In this document: in pieces, positions 37,901-48,813 of the stretch | How positions within the stretch are numbered: position 1 is the stretch's first letter | Layout of the letters: each line of letters starts with the position of its first letter | DNA from: Plasmodium brasilianum | Lineage: Eukaryota; Apicomplexa; Aconoidasida; Haemosporida; Plasmodiidae | Direction of reading: 5' to 3' | Assembly: GCF_023973825.1 (NCBI RefSeq) | Contig: NC_090121.1 | Coordinates: forward strand, 888,001 to 952,000 | Length of the DNA stretch: 64,000 bases | The notes under the pieces: model-generated | Told to the model about the DNA's origin: nothing | Seen by the model: the letters and a program-made list of their open reading frames with translations, nothing else | Databases searched by the model: none | Program-made: the position numbers and the translations under genes

Positions 37901-39241
37901 ATGGTCTATGTAACGATCACCGCGAGTGTTACCGCAAGTGTTTTCATAAGTGCCTCCATACTTGCCGCCATACGTGCTATCATAATTAGCATGAGCTTTT
38001 CCATAATATTGCGCTTTCCCCGTATAATGGCCGTAACCCTCATCTGTTAACCTGTTCACGACCCCAAACTGATAATTCTGATTTTGCAATTTATTAAATT
38101 GAAACTTGAAATTGCTCTTAATGTCTACATAGGTAATTTGATTTTTCTTGGCAAGACTACTAGTGTTTTGCACGTAAGTCTCACTGAACCAGTTGATAAA
38201 GGAACTCTTACCACTTTGTGTATTTCCTAGTAATAGAATAGTAGTTTTTTTATGAAAAACGGATATATCTACATTTAAATATTCGCTTATTAAATTTAAG
38301 TTTAAATCATTTATACACAAATTGTTGTTATTATTATTTACACTTTTTAAATTTTTATATCTTGATTCTTTGTAATATATTTCATCAATTCGATCCAGCA
38401 CATCACGTATAAAATCTCCTTCTTCATACTCAATGTTATTTGTATTACTATCCCTGTTATTCCAATTTATACCTTGATGACTTTTTAAATTTTCCTTTAC
38501 ATCTGCTTGTACATTTAGAGGCATGTTCTTATTTCTTTCTTCACTCTTGCAACTGAAGCAACATGAATTGGCGCTATCTTCTTCGACACAATCTTTTATA
38601 CAATCTTTTATATAGTCCTTTGACAATTTTTCCTTTCTAACTCTATAATTCGATAATAATTTATTATATTTTTCAAACATTATTTCGTTTTTTTCCTCTT
38701 TATTTTTGCATTTTTCGTTCCGATTTTTATTCTTTAGTAATTGTTCTATGTTGTTTCGATATTTTTCACCCTCTTCATCATTATATGTTTCGTAGTAAGA
38801 ATTATTATATGAGTTAAAATTAATTTCTCTTTGTTCATCATCATATTCTTCTTCGTCAAATTCATCGTCGTCATCCTCCTCCTCCTCCTCGTCCACTTCG
38901 TAATCTTCATCATCATCCTCATCCTCTTCTTCCTCTTCTTCCTCTTCTTCCTCTTCCTCCTCTTCCTCCTCTTCCTCTTCCTCTTCACTTTCATCTAATA
39001 CTTCTTCTACCTCCTCCAAGTTACTCTTAACTTGATCTATTCCTCCAGATTGCCCCTTTTTACACTCACTAGTACTCACTACACCTTTATTGTCTTTTTT
39101 CTCTGCTAATATGTAATTTCCTTTTTTCTCTAAAGGATCTTTATTTAATAAGCCTAAAATTTTTTTCTTGTTATGCAGAATGTTTTTGTAGTTGTTTAAG
39201 TTTATTTTGTTATTCTCGTCATTTTCGTCCTTAGAATACAT
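34970..39241 (-). CDS. Dynamin/EHD-like large GTPase with C-terminal membrane segments
   Basis: A single exon of 1423 residues. An acidic N-terminal region (Glu run about residues 80-130) is followed by the GTPase core: P-loop LLLGNTQSGKSSFINWF (about 337-353), a G3 motif in SVSFIDTSGIDDGSG (about 525-540), the strand DLIFIFVDSNKF (about 562) and G4 TRID (about 595). The P-loop followed by S-F-I-N-W-F and then a V-Q-x-T segment resembles the dynamin/EHD superfamily rather than small GTPases. Low-complexity inserts (36180-36280, 37860-38040) split the region. Near the C-terminus two hydrophobic stretches (about 1305-1335 and 1352-1385) suggest a membrane hairpin, followed by a basic helix. Likely a membrane-remodelling GTPase; organelle unknown. 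It diverges from IscA1 across a 2.6-kb spacer. Confidence 0.72.
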   Translation of the reverse strand: MYSKDENDENNKINLNNYKNILHNKKKILGLLNKDPLEKKGNYILAEKKDNKGVVSTSECKKGQSGGIDQVKSNLEEVEEVLDESEEEEEEEEEEEEEEEEEEEEEDEDDDEDYEVDEEEEEDDDDEFDEEEYDDEQREINFNSYNNSYYETYNDEEGEKYRNNIEQLLKNKNRNEKCKNKEEKNEIMFEKYNKLLSNYRVRKEKLSKDYIKDCIKDCVEEDSANSCCFSCKSEERNKNMPLNVQADVKENLKSHQGINWNNRDSNTNNIEYEEGDFIRDVLDRIDEIYYKESRYKNLKSVNNNNNNLCINDLNLNLISEYLNVDISVFHKKTTILLLGNTQSGKSSFINWFSETYVQNTSSLAKKNQITYVDIKSNFKFQFNKLQNQNYQFGVVNRLTDEGYGHYTGKAQYYGKAHANYDSTYGGKYGGTYENTCGNTRGDRYIDHDMNGPTHHNVDDHCYNENDSCGGGGKKIMFSGEHCYYLFKPFQQLRKKGHDIKKYIYGKLYYQNNLTKYMNRVNSVSFIDTSGIDDGSGIDDMSNVEYDEIIMNLSKYVDLIFIFVDSNKFSINNRLLRIINYLLDNQINKVTICLTRIDIIKKINLYRVVFYLTQYFLRNLNIFKYQSLNDTSNKRKEDEEFNDYEDETIQRHGKSFFNKNKMEKINILFNRSIRSFQNVLLFPNMLAKMITSQKNTTEKGSIKRKGINAPSSGSYYLNNITGEDGVEEKSPFSRYTSRRSAGRWMGGYDQAEVEEKDETEENCGVMSGPIRAESTVRINAGKEEEKKEEKSILKKILTTSYNSFKEKIMGSEETDQNSNKAAKHWRRQEDTTHHGGHFNYNDGQNYEGNFVRSDVKNERNDVFAKVYKRNNHQLEYVERTSNSYQERDGIINELNRSKHVKENNRLENIFEKKINYSDGLKNMSIFLFVLMYEVVTTVYSLVHTTINRYITANGSRRVVNVEKMQKLDNAHKMRYINPDDAITTGTRKRSSNINNNNNINNNINSNNNINSNGNRGESASGSSNGNAYKILEFLTIYLPEMPYDLLKREKWKYEESNIHCNHDRRKKFSCNIQYEHTEYTGMMQNDTTNYNTHDVINNNRFNKKKNYPQRRSIPEDFILLSKGNKNNNDDCYNDSIEHVSYINNNKFRGINEISRNSYITDSVYNTNNERASNYLVENDPRESSPYSSKGKYYHVGEEARLHQRVHHRDHPQVHPQYEPSNYPYTHSNNRNFNYMRMRNEDVKELNMIHELLFKIDESIDLKTNQSIYMLKRDLQNIQNSCLKKISDNNEIIKKNRSLRIQNIKFYFFKYMAIFFGFIISLLRYDLLVYFNFIKPELFFSIFSKYFLFLASYNKNSLFIAVNMLLVVAYFALYIRYNRRNYFKSLDKSDLNKLKIILLFTQIIFDEINQLHLKLLGRTDKDVRR
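38870..39000. repeat. CTC/TTC trinucleotide tract (poly-Glu/Asp) in the GTPase gene
   Basis: TCC/TTC/ATC triplets coding an uninterrupted acidic stretch near residue 80-125 of the minus-strand GTPase. Confidence 0.85.
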
Positions 39242-39465
39242 TTTTATAATTTGAAATGGGGAAACGAAGAGTAGTGTATAGACGTCGAAACAGGCTCATG
39301 CAGGGATGAGAATAGCGAACTTCTATGCAATAAGGCGAATGTAAAGGTGTGTGCACCTCTAATAATGCGTGTGGAGAGATGGAAATAAAAAGATTATGAA
39401 GCAAAGAGAAAAAAGCATTCACGTGTTAACATAAAACTGTAAATATACACTCGAAGTAATATATG

Positions 39466-39470
<5 letters not shown>

Positions 39471-39521
<51 letters not shown>
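39471..39521. repeat. AT dinucleotide microsatellite
   Basis: About 25 uninterrupted TA units, flanked by GTATGTATG-type sequence, within 300 bp of the GTPase start codon. Confidence 0.9.
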
Positions 39522-39529
<8 letters not shown>

Positions 39530-39754
39530 CGTACAATGGTATGTATGCATTTAAGCATGCGTACTATTCTATACTTGAACGAATTAACGCGAAGGGGAAA
39601 AAATAGAAGAACTATTTGTGAAAAGGAAAATGCAGCTTCACATATATATGTGTGGGCAATTATCCACCTACACATAAATTTTATTTTATCGTTTTTATTT
39701 GATAAAATGTAAGATATTTGTCTGCTTGATATATTGCAGCGCTATCTAGCATTC

Positions 39755-39970
39755 ATGCTTATTTTATTTTTATGCCTATTTATTTTACTATTAATACTGC
39801 AAATAATTTTGCTATTATTTTTTCTAATAATTTATCTTTTTTTTTCTTATGCGCCTCTGACTCTCATACGTAAAGCTTTCGCGGGTCTTTCACCAGAGTT
39901 TTTAACAAGCAGTGATGAGAATAATAAAAAATTAGACAGTATGTTTTTTTCTTTTCAAAATGGAGTTTAA
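39755..39970 (+). CDS. Possible small single-pass membrane protein (candidate)
   Basis: From ATG 39755 a 71-residue frame starts with about 30 hydrophobic residues (MLILFLCLFILLLILQIILL and onward) and continues as a soluble, less AT-biased tail (SYAPLTLIRKAFAGLSPEFL, then SSDENNKK). The tail composition is coding-like. A TTGCAG just upstream (39737) could be a splice acceptor joining an earlier exon. No family recognised. T-rich DNA easily yields Leu/Phe/Ile runs, so this is weak. Confidence 0.27.
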   Translation: MLILFLCLFILLLILQIILLLFFLIIYLFFSYAPLTLIRKAFAGLSPEFLTSSDENNKKLDSMFFSFQNGV

Positions 39971-41821
39971 CAGTGCAAAAACAAACAATAAAAATGTAAA
40001 ATAAAAAAAATGAATATAAAAATAAATAAAATATAATATACTAAAATGTAGTGTAATATAATGAAATAATATAGGCCCAGTACCAATACACCGTCTAATT
40101 TTTTTTTTTTTTTTTTCGCACTGTAAAGTGCCACAGGATCATATCCATATCAGACAGACGTTTAGGTATACATTTATACGTTTTTGCATTTTTTACCTTT
40201 GTAATATTTTATATATTTAAAACCTAATTTGTATATATCTATATATATATATATATTTATTTAAATATGTCAGAGTGATGTGAAAGCGTTTAAGCCTATT
40301 TTTACGTAAAACTTTTTCATTTTTTGTACTCTCTACTTTTATGATTCCTCCTTTTTCCATTTTTCCGCGCTTAAAGATTTGAAAAATGAGAAGGTGAAAA
40401 GAGGCTCAACTGGCAGATACATACGTATACGTAAATACATGTACACACATAAACATACATAAACCTACACGCATATACATATATGCGTACATACAATATT
40501 GTGCTAAATCTGGTGTGTTATCATGAAAGTAATCCTGTATACTGTTTTATTTTTTTTATTTTTCATTATGCATTTGTGTCGAATAACATTACAGATGGGG
40601 GTATAACTTTTCATTTAAGGATTGTGCAAAAAGTGAGAAAATTTTATGTCGACAATTTTTTCAAATGTGCATGTTTCAGTACGCGTATATGTGTTTATGG
40701 GTATTTATTTAAATAAAAATTCCTTCATCCTGTTTAACATTTTTTTCCTTTTCTTGAATGGAGCGTTTCTTACGAGAAAAAAAAAAAGAAAAGAGAAGGA
40801 ATTACCTAAAGGTTAATACTTGTAAGAGTTCGAGAGATCTATATATTGTCACTGCTCATGTAGATAAGCTAGTAATGTATCATACGGAAAAAGAAATTTT
40901 TTAAAAGGAGAAAATGAAAAAAAAGAGCCTACATTTTTTTGTTTTCTTCTAAAGAGATTATTCTGACTTGTTCAGGAAATGTGTGACACTCTCCTGTGTA
41001 TACTTAAAAAAATAAAAAATAAATAAAATAAATCTAAAAAGGGTAAAAAAAAAATAAAACGTAAAATGGTATATAAAAAAAAAATAAAAAGAGTAAAAAC
41101 AAAATAAAACGAAAAAGGATAAAAAAAAATAAATAAATCAAAAAAATATAAAAACAGAATAAAGAAAAAAATACACAAACAAAATAAAACAGAAAAATAT
41201 TTATCTTTATGCTGAAGAACTGTGGAAATTAAACTTTCCTCCTCGAAAATAACTCACTACTTTTGTTCTACATTAAAAAAAAATAAAATGTACACAAAAT
41301 TAACCTTTCGACAGATTGAAAATTTTTTATAACTATATATATACATATATGTACTACATTATATATATGCATAAATAAATATACTTAAGTGCGTGATTAT
41401 ATTCAAAAGTTAAGCAGAATAAAAAATATATTTATGTTTTTTTACCAGACTTTGAGAATTTTGATTTTCCCGTATATATTATAGTTTTTTGTTTTTCAAA
41501 ACTTACATGAGTTTATCTTGCTGAACGTGTAAAAGCATTTCATAGAGATAAAATAAAAAAAATATATAATATATATATATATATAGATATATAGATAGAT
41601 AGATATGTATAAATATATATATATTTATGTATAAGTATATATGTATAAATATATATATATATATATATTTACGTATAAGTACATATATACATATTTATAT
41701 TTAGCAAAATAAGACTAAAGTTAACGATATAGGAAGGTGAAAGATAGCAAAAAATATAGTTCTTCAAAACAATGAAAACAAAAAGCAAAGGGAATAAACG
41801 CAGGACCAAAATGCTTACAAA

Positions 41822-42721
41822 ATGTTTAAAATTTTTTCAAAAACGTACATGTGTACTATAAACATTAGGCTATTTTGGTTTTACAATGTACGAAAATATT
41901 TTTATAATGTACATAAAATAAAGAATTTGAACAACAGGCTAAATGGTAGTAGCATAAAGGAAAAATATCTTGATATTTCAAATGTGAATGTAAATAGCAA
42001 TAAAAATGAAATATTTGAAAATCTGCAAAAAAAAAAAATTGTTAATGAAGAGAAGTCCAAAAATAAATTCTTTACAACAAATGGGAAGCATGTTAAAAAT
42101 ATGGAGTATATTTTAAATGAGTTTAACGAGTTCGTTTCGATCGATCAGTATGAAAAAAGGAGGGAAAAACAAAACACTATGAAATGCATGGAAGGAGGGA
42201 CTAAAAAATCGGAAGCAAAAAGGGAAGAAAAAAACAAAGAGAAATTAAACCATAAAAAGGATAAAACAAACGTAAGTGAAGAAGAAGATGACGAATCAAA
42301 ATTGGATAAATTATTAAAAAAAAGAAACGTTAAAAAAGATATAGTAACAATAACAGATAAAGCTAAATATGAGATTAAGAAAATTATAGAAGATAATAAC
42401 AAAGAAAATAAAAATGAAAATTATGTTTTAAAATTATTTTTTATAACTAAAGGTTGTAATGGATTAACTCATTCTTTTAATTTTATTAACAAGGATGACA
42501 TTCATAAAAATGATGAAATTATTTATGATGATACAAAAAAAAAAAACATTCTCCTAGTAATTGACAGCAATTGTATTCTTTATGTTATTAACACAACACT
42601 CGATTATTATAAAGATGACTTAACTGAAAAATTTATTTTCACAAATCCGAATATAACATCAGTTTGTCCCTGCGGAACGAGCTTTCACTTTTCAAAAAAA
42701 GAGGTAGATAAATTGGAGTAA
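41822..42721 (+). CDS. ISCA1: Iron-sulfur cluster assembly protein IscA1 (HesB/A-type), mitochondrial
   Basis: A single exon of 299 residues. The N-terminus (MFKIFSKTYMCTINIRLFWF, basic and lacking acids) looks like a mitochondrial presequence. About 120 variable, charged residues follow. The A-type domain starts near residue 177 (VTITDKAKYEIKKIIEDN) and has TKGCNGLTHSFNF (about 215) and FTNPNITSVCPCGTSFHF (about 272-289). Human ISCA1 has RTRGCNGLSYTLEY and FNNPNIKGTCGCGESFNI, so all three conserved Cys are kept (C, then CxC), though the usual C-G-C-G is C-P-C-G here. A-type proteins supply or relay [4Fe-4S] clusters in mitochondria. The GCNGL motif points to ISCA1 rather than ISCA2 or apicoplast SufA. 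Confidence 0.9.
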   Translation: MFKIFSKTYMCTINIRLFWFYNVRKYFYNVHKIKNLNNRLNGSSIKEKYLDISNVNVNSNKNEIFENLQKKKIVNEEKSKNKFFTTNGKHVKNMEYILNEFNEFVSIDQYEKRREKQNTMKCMEGGTKKSEAKREEKNKEKLNHKKDKTNVSEEEDDESKLDKLLKKRNVKKDIVTITDKAKYEIKKIIEDNNKENKNENYVLKLFFITKGCNGLTHSFNFINKDDIHKNDEIIYDDTKKKNILLVIDSNCILYVINTTLDYYKDDLTEKFIFTNPNITSVCPCGTSFHFSKKEVDKLE

Positions 42722-42722
42722 A

Positions 42723-42754
<32 letters not shown>

Positions 42755-42822
42755 CAAGTGGAAGAGTTACCACATAAGGGGTACAAACTGTACAAGCAGT
42801 TGTACACACGCGCAAGTAAGCA

Positions 42823-42856
<34 letters not shown>

Positions 42857-43078
42857 TTTGTACATGTGTATATACAAATACACATATACCTTCATATGCA
42901 GACCTTTGTTTTAACCTGCGTTTTGACCTACGTTTTTGAAAACTTGAATTTTTTTATGTTGCGTGTTTGCATTTTTTTTCTGTTTTATCTGTATTATTGC
43001 TATAGTCATATGTAAACTCATTTGAAATATTCCTATTCCATATTGTTGTAATGTAGCAATTTCCCTATTTTTTTTTTT
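42722..43078. other. Short spacer between converging IscA1 and CDC123 genes
   Basis: It begins with a GT dinucleotide run (about 42723-42748) directly after the IscA1 stop, then a TATA run (42825-42855) and TGTACATG-type sequence. No gene. Confidence 0.7.
42723..42748. repeat. GT dinucleotide microsatellite
   Basis: About 12 TG units starting one base after the IscA1 stop codon. Confidence 0.9.
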
Positions 43079-46000
43079 TTACTGAATGTTGTTTTCTTTT
43101 TTTATTGTTTCCATCAAATTGTCGATGTCTATTTCTCCATCTCTAATATAGTTTAAGTCCTAATCAAAAAAAAAAAAAAAAAAAAAAATATGAGCGTGAA
43201 CGTGAACGTTAACATGTATATGCGTAAGTACATGCACATGAACGTGGTCATAAAATTCAGTACATCAATTTGTTTTAAGTGTATTACGTAAAATAAAAAA
43301 AAATAAGAAACATATAAACGGACAAATAAACAAACAAAGGAACAAATAAACTAATAAACAGGCAAATAAACAAACAAACAAACAAACAAATATTCTTATA
43401 AAGACGTATTAAACAATTTGCATTTCTCACATCGAATAATAAAGTAGTACACAATATTACACGCACGTATTTCGTATTACTTAACAGAGTAAAACGCATA
43501 TCTTTTTATTTCTTTTAATACCTTAGGATATATGTTTGCGTTTTTTTTGCAAATCGAGTCATTTTTCACAATACAGTAATATAACATGTTATCATAAAAA
43601 TAAAAACTATTGTCATGCACGTATTTGCTGCTACTATTGCCACTAGTCTCGTGAATGTCCGCATTTTTCAGTTCCTCTTTTCCTTTTCCTTTTTTTGAAC
43701 TTAAATTGGAAGAGGGAATACAAAATTTGTAGATTCCTTTTTCCGCATAAGCTTGATCATTTATTTGTGTGCCCTTATTCCCTGTGTAAATATAATTTTT
43801 CAAAAATTTGTTTGTAAACGTAGTATGTTTGTTTTTATATAGCCAATTTTTTGCATTTATTAAAATAACTTTTTTTTTTTTATTATTTTTTTTAAAAGTA
43901 TGTATATAAAGCTGAAATATATAATGATCATAAGCGAATGAGTTCTTCAAATTTTTATCATAAAATGATTTTATAATATTCAAGGTGTCTATTATAACAT
44001 CCGCTTCATTAAGAAAATTAAAATAATAATTTAAATTTTTCTGCGTAACAGCTATTATTCGTTTATTATAAACATATACTTCAAACAAGAAACAAATGTT
44101 AATATTTACATATTTCGATAAAATTAGATATATATCCTTGTTTTTATTTTCTTTTAATATTTTGTACACACTTGTACAACTTTTTAGCATTAGTAATGCA
44201 TCATATAATGTATTAACTTCTAAATTAAAATTATTTACAAATGAGCCTTTTTTTAAATTCTTATAATTTACTCTCAAAAAAACACTATTATTTAGTTCTT
44301 CTATTTTATTCTTTATTTTTTCTAAAATTCTTCGAAACTGTGTATTGCAAAATAAACTGTTCATTTTTTTTCTTTCGAGTTTGTCATTTCGCTTTTCGTT
44401 TTCGCTATCGTGTAAATCGTTTCCATCGTCTTTTATATTTCTCTTCCCATCATCTTTTACTTCGTCCTTCCCATCATCTTTTACTTCGTCCTTCCCATCA
44501 TCTTTTACTTCGTCCTTCCCATCATCTTTTACTTCGTCCTTCCCATCATCTTTTACTTCGTCCTTTCCACCATATTTTACCTCTCCCTTTCCATCTCCTT
44601 TTTCCTCCTTTTCCTCTTCCTTCTCCCTTTCTGTGCTGCGTATGTGGCAGTTGTCGGATGGATCTTCGTCCGGTTTATGCTCAGAGGTATCTCTATTAAC
44701 TTTTCCTTCGCACTTAATATTTGGTTGATTGCTGCATATAGTTCCATTCCCCTCTCCATGCTGTTTACTTGGTTGCTTGTGGTTACTATTCATATTATAT
44801 TCGTTCAAATCCATTTCAACTGCAGTCTCCTTCACTTTTCTAATAATTCCATCCGATGATAATGAATCAGAATAAGAGGAAAAGGAAGAGTACATGTTTT
44901 CGTCTACATTTTTAAACTTATTTCTTTGTACATACTTTGGTAAGAATATATAATCACTTAGTAAATATTTTATTATTTCATTGTTTAATTTAACCGTTTT
45001 TGATTTTATCATAATTTTATTATACTGATCATATAACTGTTTATAACATATTTTGTTCCTCTTCTGAATAGACATATTATAAAAATCAGGTTCATATAAA
45101 TAAAAAAAAAAATCATTTATCTGTTTAATTGTATTAGGTATATGATAATCAGACGAGTCTAATACCTGTGTGTTGAATAGTTTACTATAAATATGTTTCA
45201 TCGTTTCTTCAAGTTTTTTGTTTTTATTAAATGAGTGCATCTGTATAATGTCAATAAAATGCTCTAGGAATGCCTTCTTTTGTTCTTCCGTTATTATGTT
45301 ACATCCTTTACTAACATGATGGATTCCATCTTTACGATTGTTATCGCTACCAATAACACTACGACTACTTCTTTCATTAGCACTGTCATTAGTGCTCTCA
45401 CTACTGTCGACAATATCGTCAACATCGCTAGTATTGCTAGTATTGCTAGTATTGCTAATATCGCTAATATCGCTAATATCGCTAGTATCGCTAGTATCAG
45501 TAGCATCGTTATAACTGTTATCTTTATCAATGACAGTACCACCATCGTTAACTTTAAATACAATTTTTAGTTTGCTGCCCCTTTTCGCTCTTTTTTCCTC
45601 TTGCTTTTCCTTATTATTTGTAACAATTGTACTTATATCGTAATTCCATCCCTTATCAATGAGTGTACATTCAGAAGAATTTATCTTAACAGATCCTTTG
45701 TTCTGCATGCATATTTTTATTTTTACATTTATTAAATTATAACTATAATCTACACTTTCATCGTTTGTATTTACTAGTAAAAATGCATCAAGGTATATAG
45801 CTTGCACATTCTCATATAAAGACTTCTTCACTTCGTTATTATTTTCATACGCGGTAAAAAATAAATCCTGGTCATTTCGATTTGTATGAGAATAGACTAA
45901 ACTATTTCTATCGCATCTGCTACTTCCATGATTTTTACCACTCCTATTACTTTTATTACTCTTGTTTCCATTTGAAGATATTTCGTTTAAATTTATGTTT

Positions 46001-46389
46001 AGTATTCTCCTCTGAGCATCATACATTTCATCCGTAAACTGTATGTCGTTCCTTCTGCTACATTCATTATGCGTTTTAGTATTCCTTTTCATTGAACCAT
46101 TTTTATTTTCATAACTCTGTTTTGGAATTATTAGCATGTTTACATTTTTAAAGAGGGCATAAATTTTATTTTTTAAGTCGCCCAAATGTGAATCTTTTAT
46201 TTTGTACGAATTTAACAACAGCTCAATTTTTCCAAAATTCGTCATCAAATATAAATAAACAAATGTATTTAATAGAATTACATCTTCATCAAATTGATAT
46301 CTTAAACAAGAACCACTATTTTTTTTTCTTCCTTTATCGTCATTTTTAGATTGACTCCTCCTTTTATCTTTATTAATCGATGTTTCCAT
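43079..46389 (-). CDS. CDC123: CDC123/D123-family eIF2 assembly factor, two exons
   Basis: Exon 1 is 46389-43522 and exon 2 is 43159-43079 (phase 0, GTATTA donor, GATTAG acceptor), giving 982 residues. The CDC123 core is in the C-terminal third: VFLRVNYKNLKKGSF, the D-A-L helix ALLMLKSCTSVYKIL, INICFLFEVYVYNKRIIAVTQ (matching E-F-R-C-F-V-K-x-x-K-L-x-x-I-S-Q), and KKVILINAKNWLY in place of KVWLIDFNPFG. Exon 2 (DLNYIRDGEIDIDNLMETIK) matches the human C-terminal D-F-V-D-L-S block, which supports the splice. In the family, Cdc123 is an ATP-grasp chaperone for eIF2 assembly (gamma with alpha). Here the usual metal-binding I-D-F-N segment is I-N-A-K-N, so ATP-grasp chemistry may be altered. Large inserts include a 24-bp DDGKDEVK repeat (44450-44575). 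Human CDC123 is only about a third as long. Confidence 0.85.
44445..44575. repeat. 24-bp coding repeat in CDC123 (DDGKDEVK)
   Basis: Five to six tandem 24-bp units coding DDGKDEVK on the minus strand, in a charged linker before the conserved C-terminal core. Confidence 0.9.
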
Positions 46390-47891
46390 TTTTTCTAATA
46401 TAGTCTGGGTTAAAAATCCTCAGGTGATGGAAAAATCTCTCTCTATAATTGCTATATGTTTTGCACGGTATAATTTGCCGTAATTATATGTACTTAATTT
46501 TTAATCATTTGGATGTATACATACTTACATATATATGCAGTCCATAATACAACTCCATTCAGCTTCTACAATTTTGTATGTTTCCTGAACGTGAAATAGT
46601 AGTAGCATATAACAATAGTCAAAAAAAAAAAAAAAAAAGGCATAGTAAAAAAAAAAAAAAAAAAAAGGCATAGTAAAAAAAATAAAAAATAAAAAATTCA
46701 AGATAAATGGTACATAATAAGTGAAAAATGATAAATGATAAAAAAGCAGCCTACAAAGAGAACTAAATGACGATATCTATATCACTCGCATAGTACATTT
46801 TTATTTCTTCTTTTTTTTAAACATGTTAAGGGAAACGCAAAAGGAAATAGCGGGGCGTGCATACATATATCATATATACTTTTGTTTATATACATATATG
46901 TATTATCTATATTAGCATTCCCCTTTTGCGGCGCCCTGATGTTAAGAAGCCTTATGTCAAAAAAAAAAAAAAAAAAATCTCTTCAAACTAAGAAGTTTAG
47001 AGAAAGCGAAAAACCTAGAATGCGTAATGCGTATATATATATTTTTTTTTTTTTTTCTATTATAACAAGGTACAATATAGAAAGCAGTTTTTTGCCTATA
47101 AGCAAAAATTATAAAAACAATTATTAGTACTTTGCCAGTTTGTATAGCATTATATTGCGCGAGCAAATGAAACGGCCGCACATCATATGGCATAGTTAGT
47201 TTGTATATCTACATATATATATATACGTACGCGTTATAAAAACTGAAGAAGAAATTAAAATAGCCTTTTTTTCTTTTTTTCTTTTTTTCTTCTTTTCCTT
47301 TTTCCTTTTGTTTTTATTTAATTATATATTATGCATGTTAAAATTCATAATAAACGAAGAAAAACAAATTTATTCTGAGTTTATGAGCAATATAGAGCAA
47401 TAAGAGAATATATAACACACGCAGCCACGTTAATGAAGGGAAGTATTATGAAGAGAGCACGTTCGGGGTTTACGTGTTCGTTTAGCACTTGTATGCCATA
47501 AATACGTACATATATGTACATATGTATATATGTATGCACGTATGCATGTATGTATGTATGCATGTATGCACGTATGCATGTATGTATGTATGCATGTATG
47601 TATGTATGCGCGTTTGTATATAAGTATGCACATATGTATTTGTTGGCATATATACGAGCGACCATGGATGCGATATATTATTTCTGAACGAAAATGCCTT
47701 TTTTATTAATCACTCCTCATGTGCTAATTTTTTAATAAAGAATAATTTCATTAAGTTATCCATTTTACTCTTTGTTGTTTAAGAAGCGCTACTGAGAATA
47801 TTTATTTGTAAAAATTTTTTGCTTCTAAAAAAAACACTCATGCACTTTTACACATGCGTATGTATATGTGTACATATATATAAATATATAA

Positions 47892-47924
<33 letters not shown>

Positions 47925-48782
47925 CACGTTTACATCCACATATTCATGTGCGTGTATTCAAATTTTTTTAAATGCCGTATATTTGGCCCTTAGTCTTTTT
48001 TTATTGATCGTTTTATTCGAAGTATTTCCGATTCGTTTGCTTCTTTGGCTTCTTTCGTATCGTCTACGTTTATGTTAACATTTTTTGTCATCAAAGAGAA
48101 TGCATAATTTACTTGTTCATCCCCAAACGGTTCTTAAATATTTGCATCGAATATTTCATTGTTTATTCGCTTGTTTGTTTGTATGTTCATTTGTGGCATT
48201 GCATAGTTTCCCTTAATATGTACATCCACATATAGATACAAAGTATACGGAATAAAGGTAATAATAAAAAATATATTAATTTTCTCATATATGGAAGTAT
48301 AGAGTTTGTGTATGTGTGGATAGTAAATACTTGTGATACTTTTTTGTAACGTGTTAGTACCTTACATGCGTAAATAATAAATGAGTACAAGTGCATTTCG
48401 ACACTTCAAAAGAACGAAGTTTATGTATACTTTAATTTTTTTTTTTTTTTTATTCTCTTTTTGTGTTTCCATTTCGGAGTGTTAGTATAACCCTTCTTGT
48501 AGTTGTGCCCCGTGTAGAAGCATGTACATTCTCATTCATATATACACATATATATATGTACATATGTTTATACGTATTCATAGACATACTTTCTGCTAAC
48601 ATATTCTCGTGTTAATTCGATGCTTCTTAAGTAACTTTTTCTTCCCCACCTTTTAAGTAGTATACATAATACATTTTTTCCCCCACAGAATACATATATT
48701 ATGAACAAGTCATACAAATCGTACAGAATTTGAAAAACCCAAACTAAAGAAGCTTAAAAAATATGAATGGATAATTTTGAAC

Positions 48783-48813
<31 letters not shown>

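Larger units (their letters stand above)
39242..41821. other. Divergent intergenic region (GTPase / IscA1)
   Basis: About 2.6 kb that must contain both promoters. It has a long AT dinucleotide run (39471-39521), a GATA-like microsatellite (41580-41605) and TATATA/TACATA runs up to IscA1. Some islands look weakly coding (39755-39970, 40373-40420, 40594-40680, 40758-40815); only the first is listed as a candidate. Confidence 0.55.

Noticed and set aside
40483..40716. 77-codon plus-strand frame (MRTYNIVLNLVCYHES start)
   Set aside because: First half is TACATA/T-rich spacer translation; only the part after 40594 is at all coding-like and it is covered as an island.
46882..47127. 81-codon frame with LAFPFCGALMLRSLM
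   Set aside because: No ATG at the start, interrupted by a long poly-Lys run, ends in spacer; insufficient support.
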